The notes under the pieces were generated by a model. It did no database searches. It saw nothing but the letters and a program-made list of their open reading frames with translations, and was not told the DNA's origin. The translations under genes were made by a program, and so were the position numbers. DNA of 64,000 bases from Nocardia terpenica (GTDB lineage Bacteria > Actinomycetota > Actinomycetes > Mycobacteriales > Mycobacteriaceae): NCBI RefSeq assembly GCF_013186535.1, contig NZ_JABMCZ010000003.1:186001-250000 (forward strand), read 5' to 3'. Shown here piece by piece: positions 63,735 to 64,000 of the stretch (its first letter is position 1; every line of letters begins with the position of its first letter).

Positions 63735-64000
63735 TCAGCCGACATCGACGAAGTCGATAACTGGCCTGTCGATAGCCACGTAGTTCTCCAGCGTGACCGG
63801 GCTCCCGATCTCGTGTCCCAGGATCTCACGAGCCCGTGCGAGAGCGTAGTCCAGACCACGACGGATATACGCCTCGGCGATGCGTGTCGCTTTCGTCGAT
63901 CGCAGAGTCCTCAGTGTGGCTCCTTCCAGCGGTGTTCCTTTGACGATTTTCCTGAAGGTAACTTCGGCATTGTCCGGGTTCAGCATTGCGCCCGAGGAAC
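63735..64000 (-). CDS. Tyrosine recombinase/phage integrase, C-terminal part
   Basis: The frame runs off the window on the right; 88 residues are seen. LRTLRSTKATRIAEA corresponds to the HxLRHTxAT box (the first His replaced), ILGHEIGSPVTLENYV holds the conserved GH and the nucleophilic Tyr. It is less GC-rich than neighbours, a sign of mobile DNA. It could be an active integrase or a decaying fragment; the N-terminus is needed to tell. Confidence 0.75.
   Translation of the reverse strand, partial: SSGAMLNPDNAEVTFRKIVKGTPLEGATLRTLRSTKATRIAEAYIRRGLDYALARAREILGHEIGSPVTLENYVAIDRPVIDFVDVG

Overview
The window is high-GC actinobacterial chromosome, most likely from a Nocardia or a close mycolic-acid relative. 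The evidence is the 16S/23S sequence, GTG/TTG starts throughout, a DUF4254-type gene, and gene order shared with Mycobacterium tuberculosis: LytR_C gene, sodC and a GCS2 ligase; then the AAA ATPase, pssA and psd; groEL2; lpdA; and a carboxymuconolactone-decarboxylase-like gene beside ramB. I worked from sequence alone, so family names rest on motif recognition, not database searches.

Layout. 1-3.6 kb: end of a LytR_C protein, a Cu/Zn superoxide dismutase lipoprotein, a glutamate-cysteine-ligase-like enzyme and a PAP2 membrane protein. 3.6-9.6 kb (minus): a complete Mrp cation/proton antiporter, mrpA(B)-C-D-E-F-G, with every junction overlapping. 9.8-15.1 kb (minus): a membrane protein, a two-module AAA ATPase, and phosphatidylserine synthase and decarboxylase. 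15.3-17.6 kb: a FabH-type ketosynthase, a SIMPL lipoprotein and an SRPBCC protein. 18-21.5 kb: a signalling module made of a response regulator fused to a cysteine-less thioredoxin-reductase-like domain, a soluble histidine kinase with a cyclic-nucleotide-type sensor, and a UBP zinc finger. 21.8-27.4 kb: an AraC regulator with a lipoprotein, a SigJ-type sigma factor with an NDH-2-like oxidoreductase, a ClpN-domain protein, and a trans-aconitate methyltransferase. 27.4-29.2 kb: groEL2 behind two CIRCE operators. 29.3-35 kb: one 16S-23S-5S rRNA operon. 35.6-50.8 kb: regulators, an RCK-domain membrane protein, a prolyl oligopeptidase, lpdA, an HxlR/NmrA divergent pair, a TetR/VOC divergent pair, an LLM oxidoreductase, ramB and ligB. 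50.9-60.1 kb: a divergent amino-sugar locus, with DeoR and ABC importer genes on one side and SIS isomerase, ROK kinase, deacetylase, PfkB kinase and class II aldolase on the other. Together these read as N-acetylgalactosamine (or N-acetylglucosamine) uptake and catabolism through a ketose-bisphosphate. 61.2-63.6 kb: an ABC importer of the nitrate/sulfonate class without a binding protein. The right edge holds the end of a tyrosine recombinase.

The most unusual signal is a dispersed palindromic element with stem CCCGGC/GCCGGG and loop RTGCTTTTG. It occurs nine times, always at or near gene 3' ends except once inside a coding sequence. The flanking bases covary so that the stem is kept or lengthened. 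Six copies also carry a tandem array of half-elements, with locus-specific 22-26 bp units (24 bp in four of them), always on the 5' side of the full palindrome. I know of no described family matching this. Other points of interest are a leaderless ClpN gene whose promoter is covered by two GTCAAC-N5-GTTGAC dyads, the amino-sugar pathway, and the redox signalling module.
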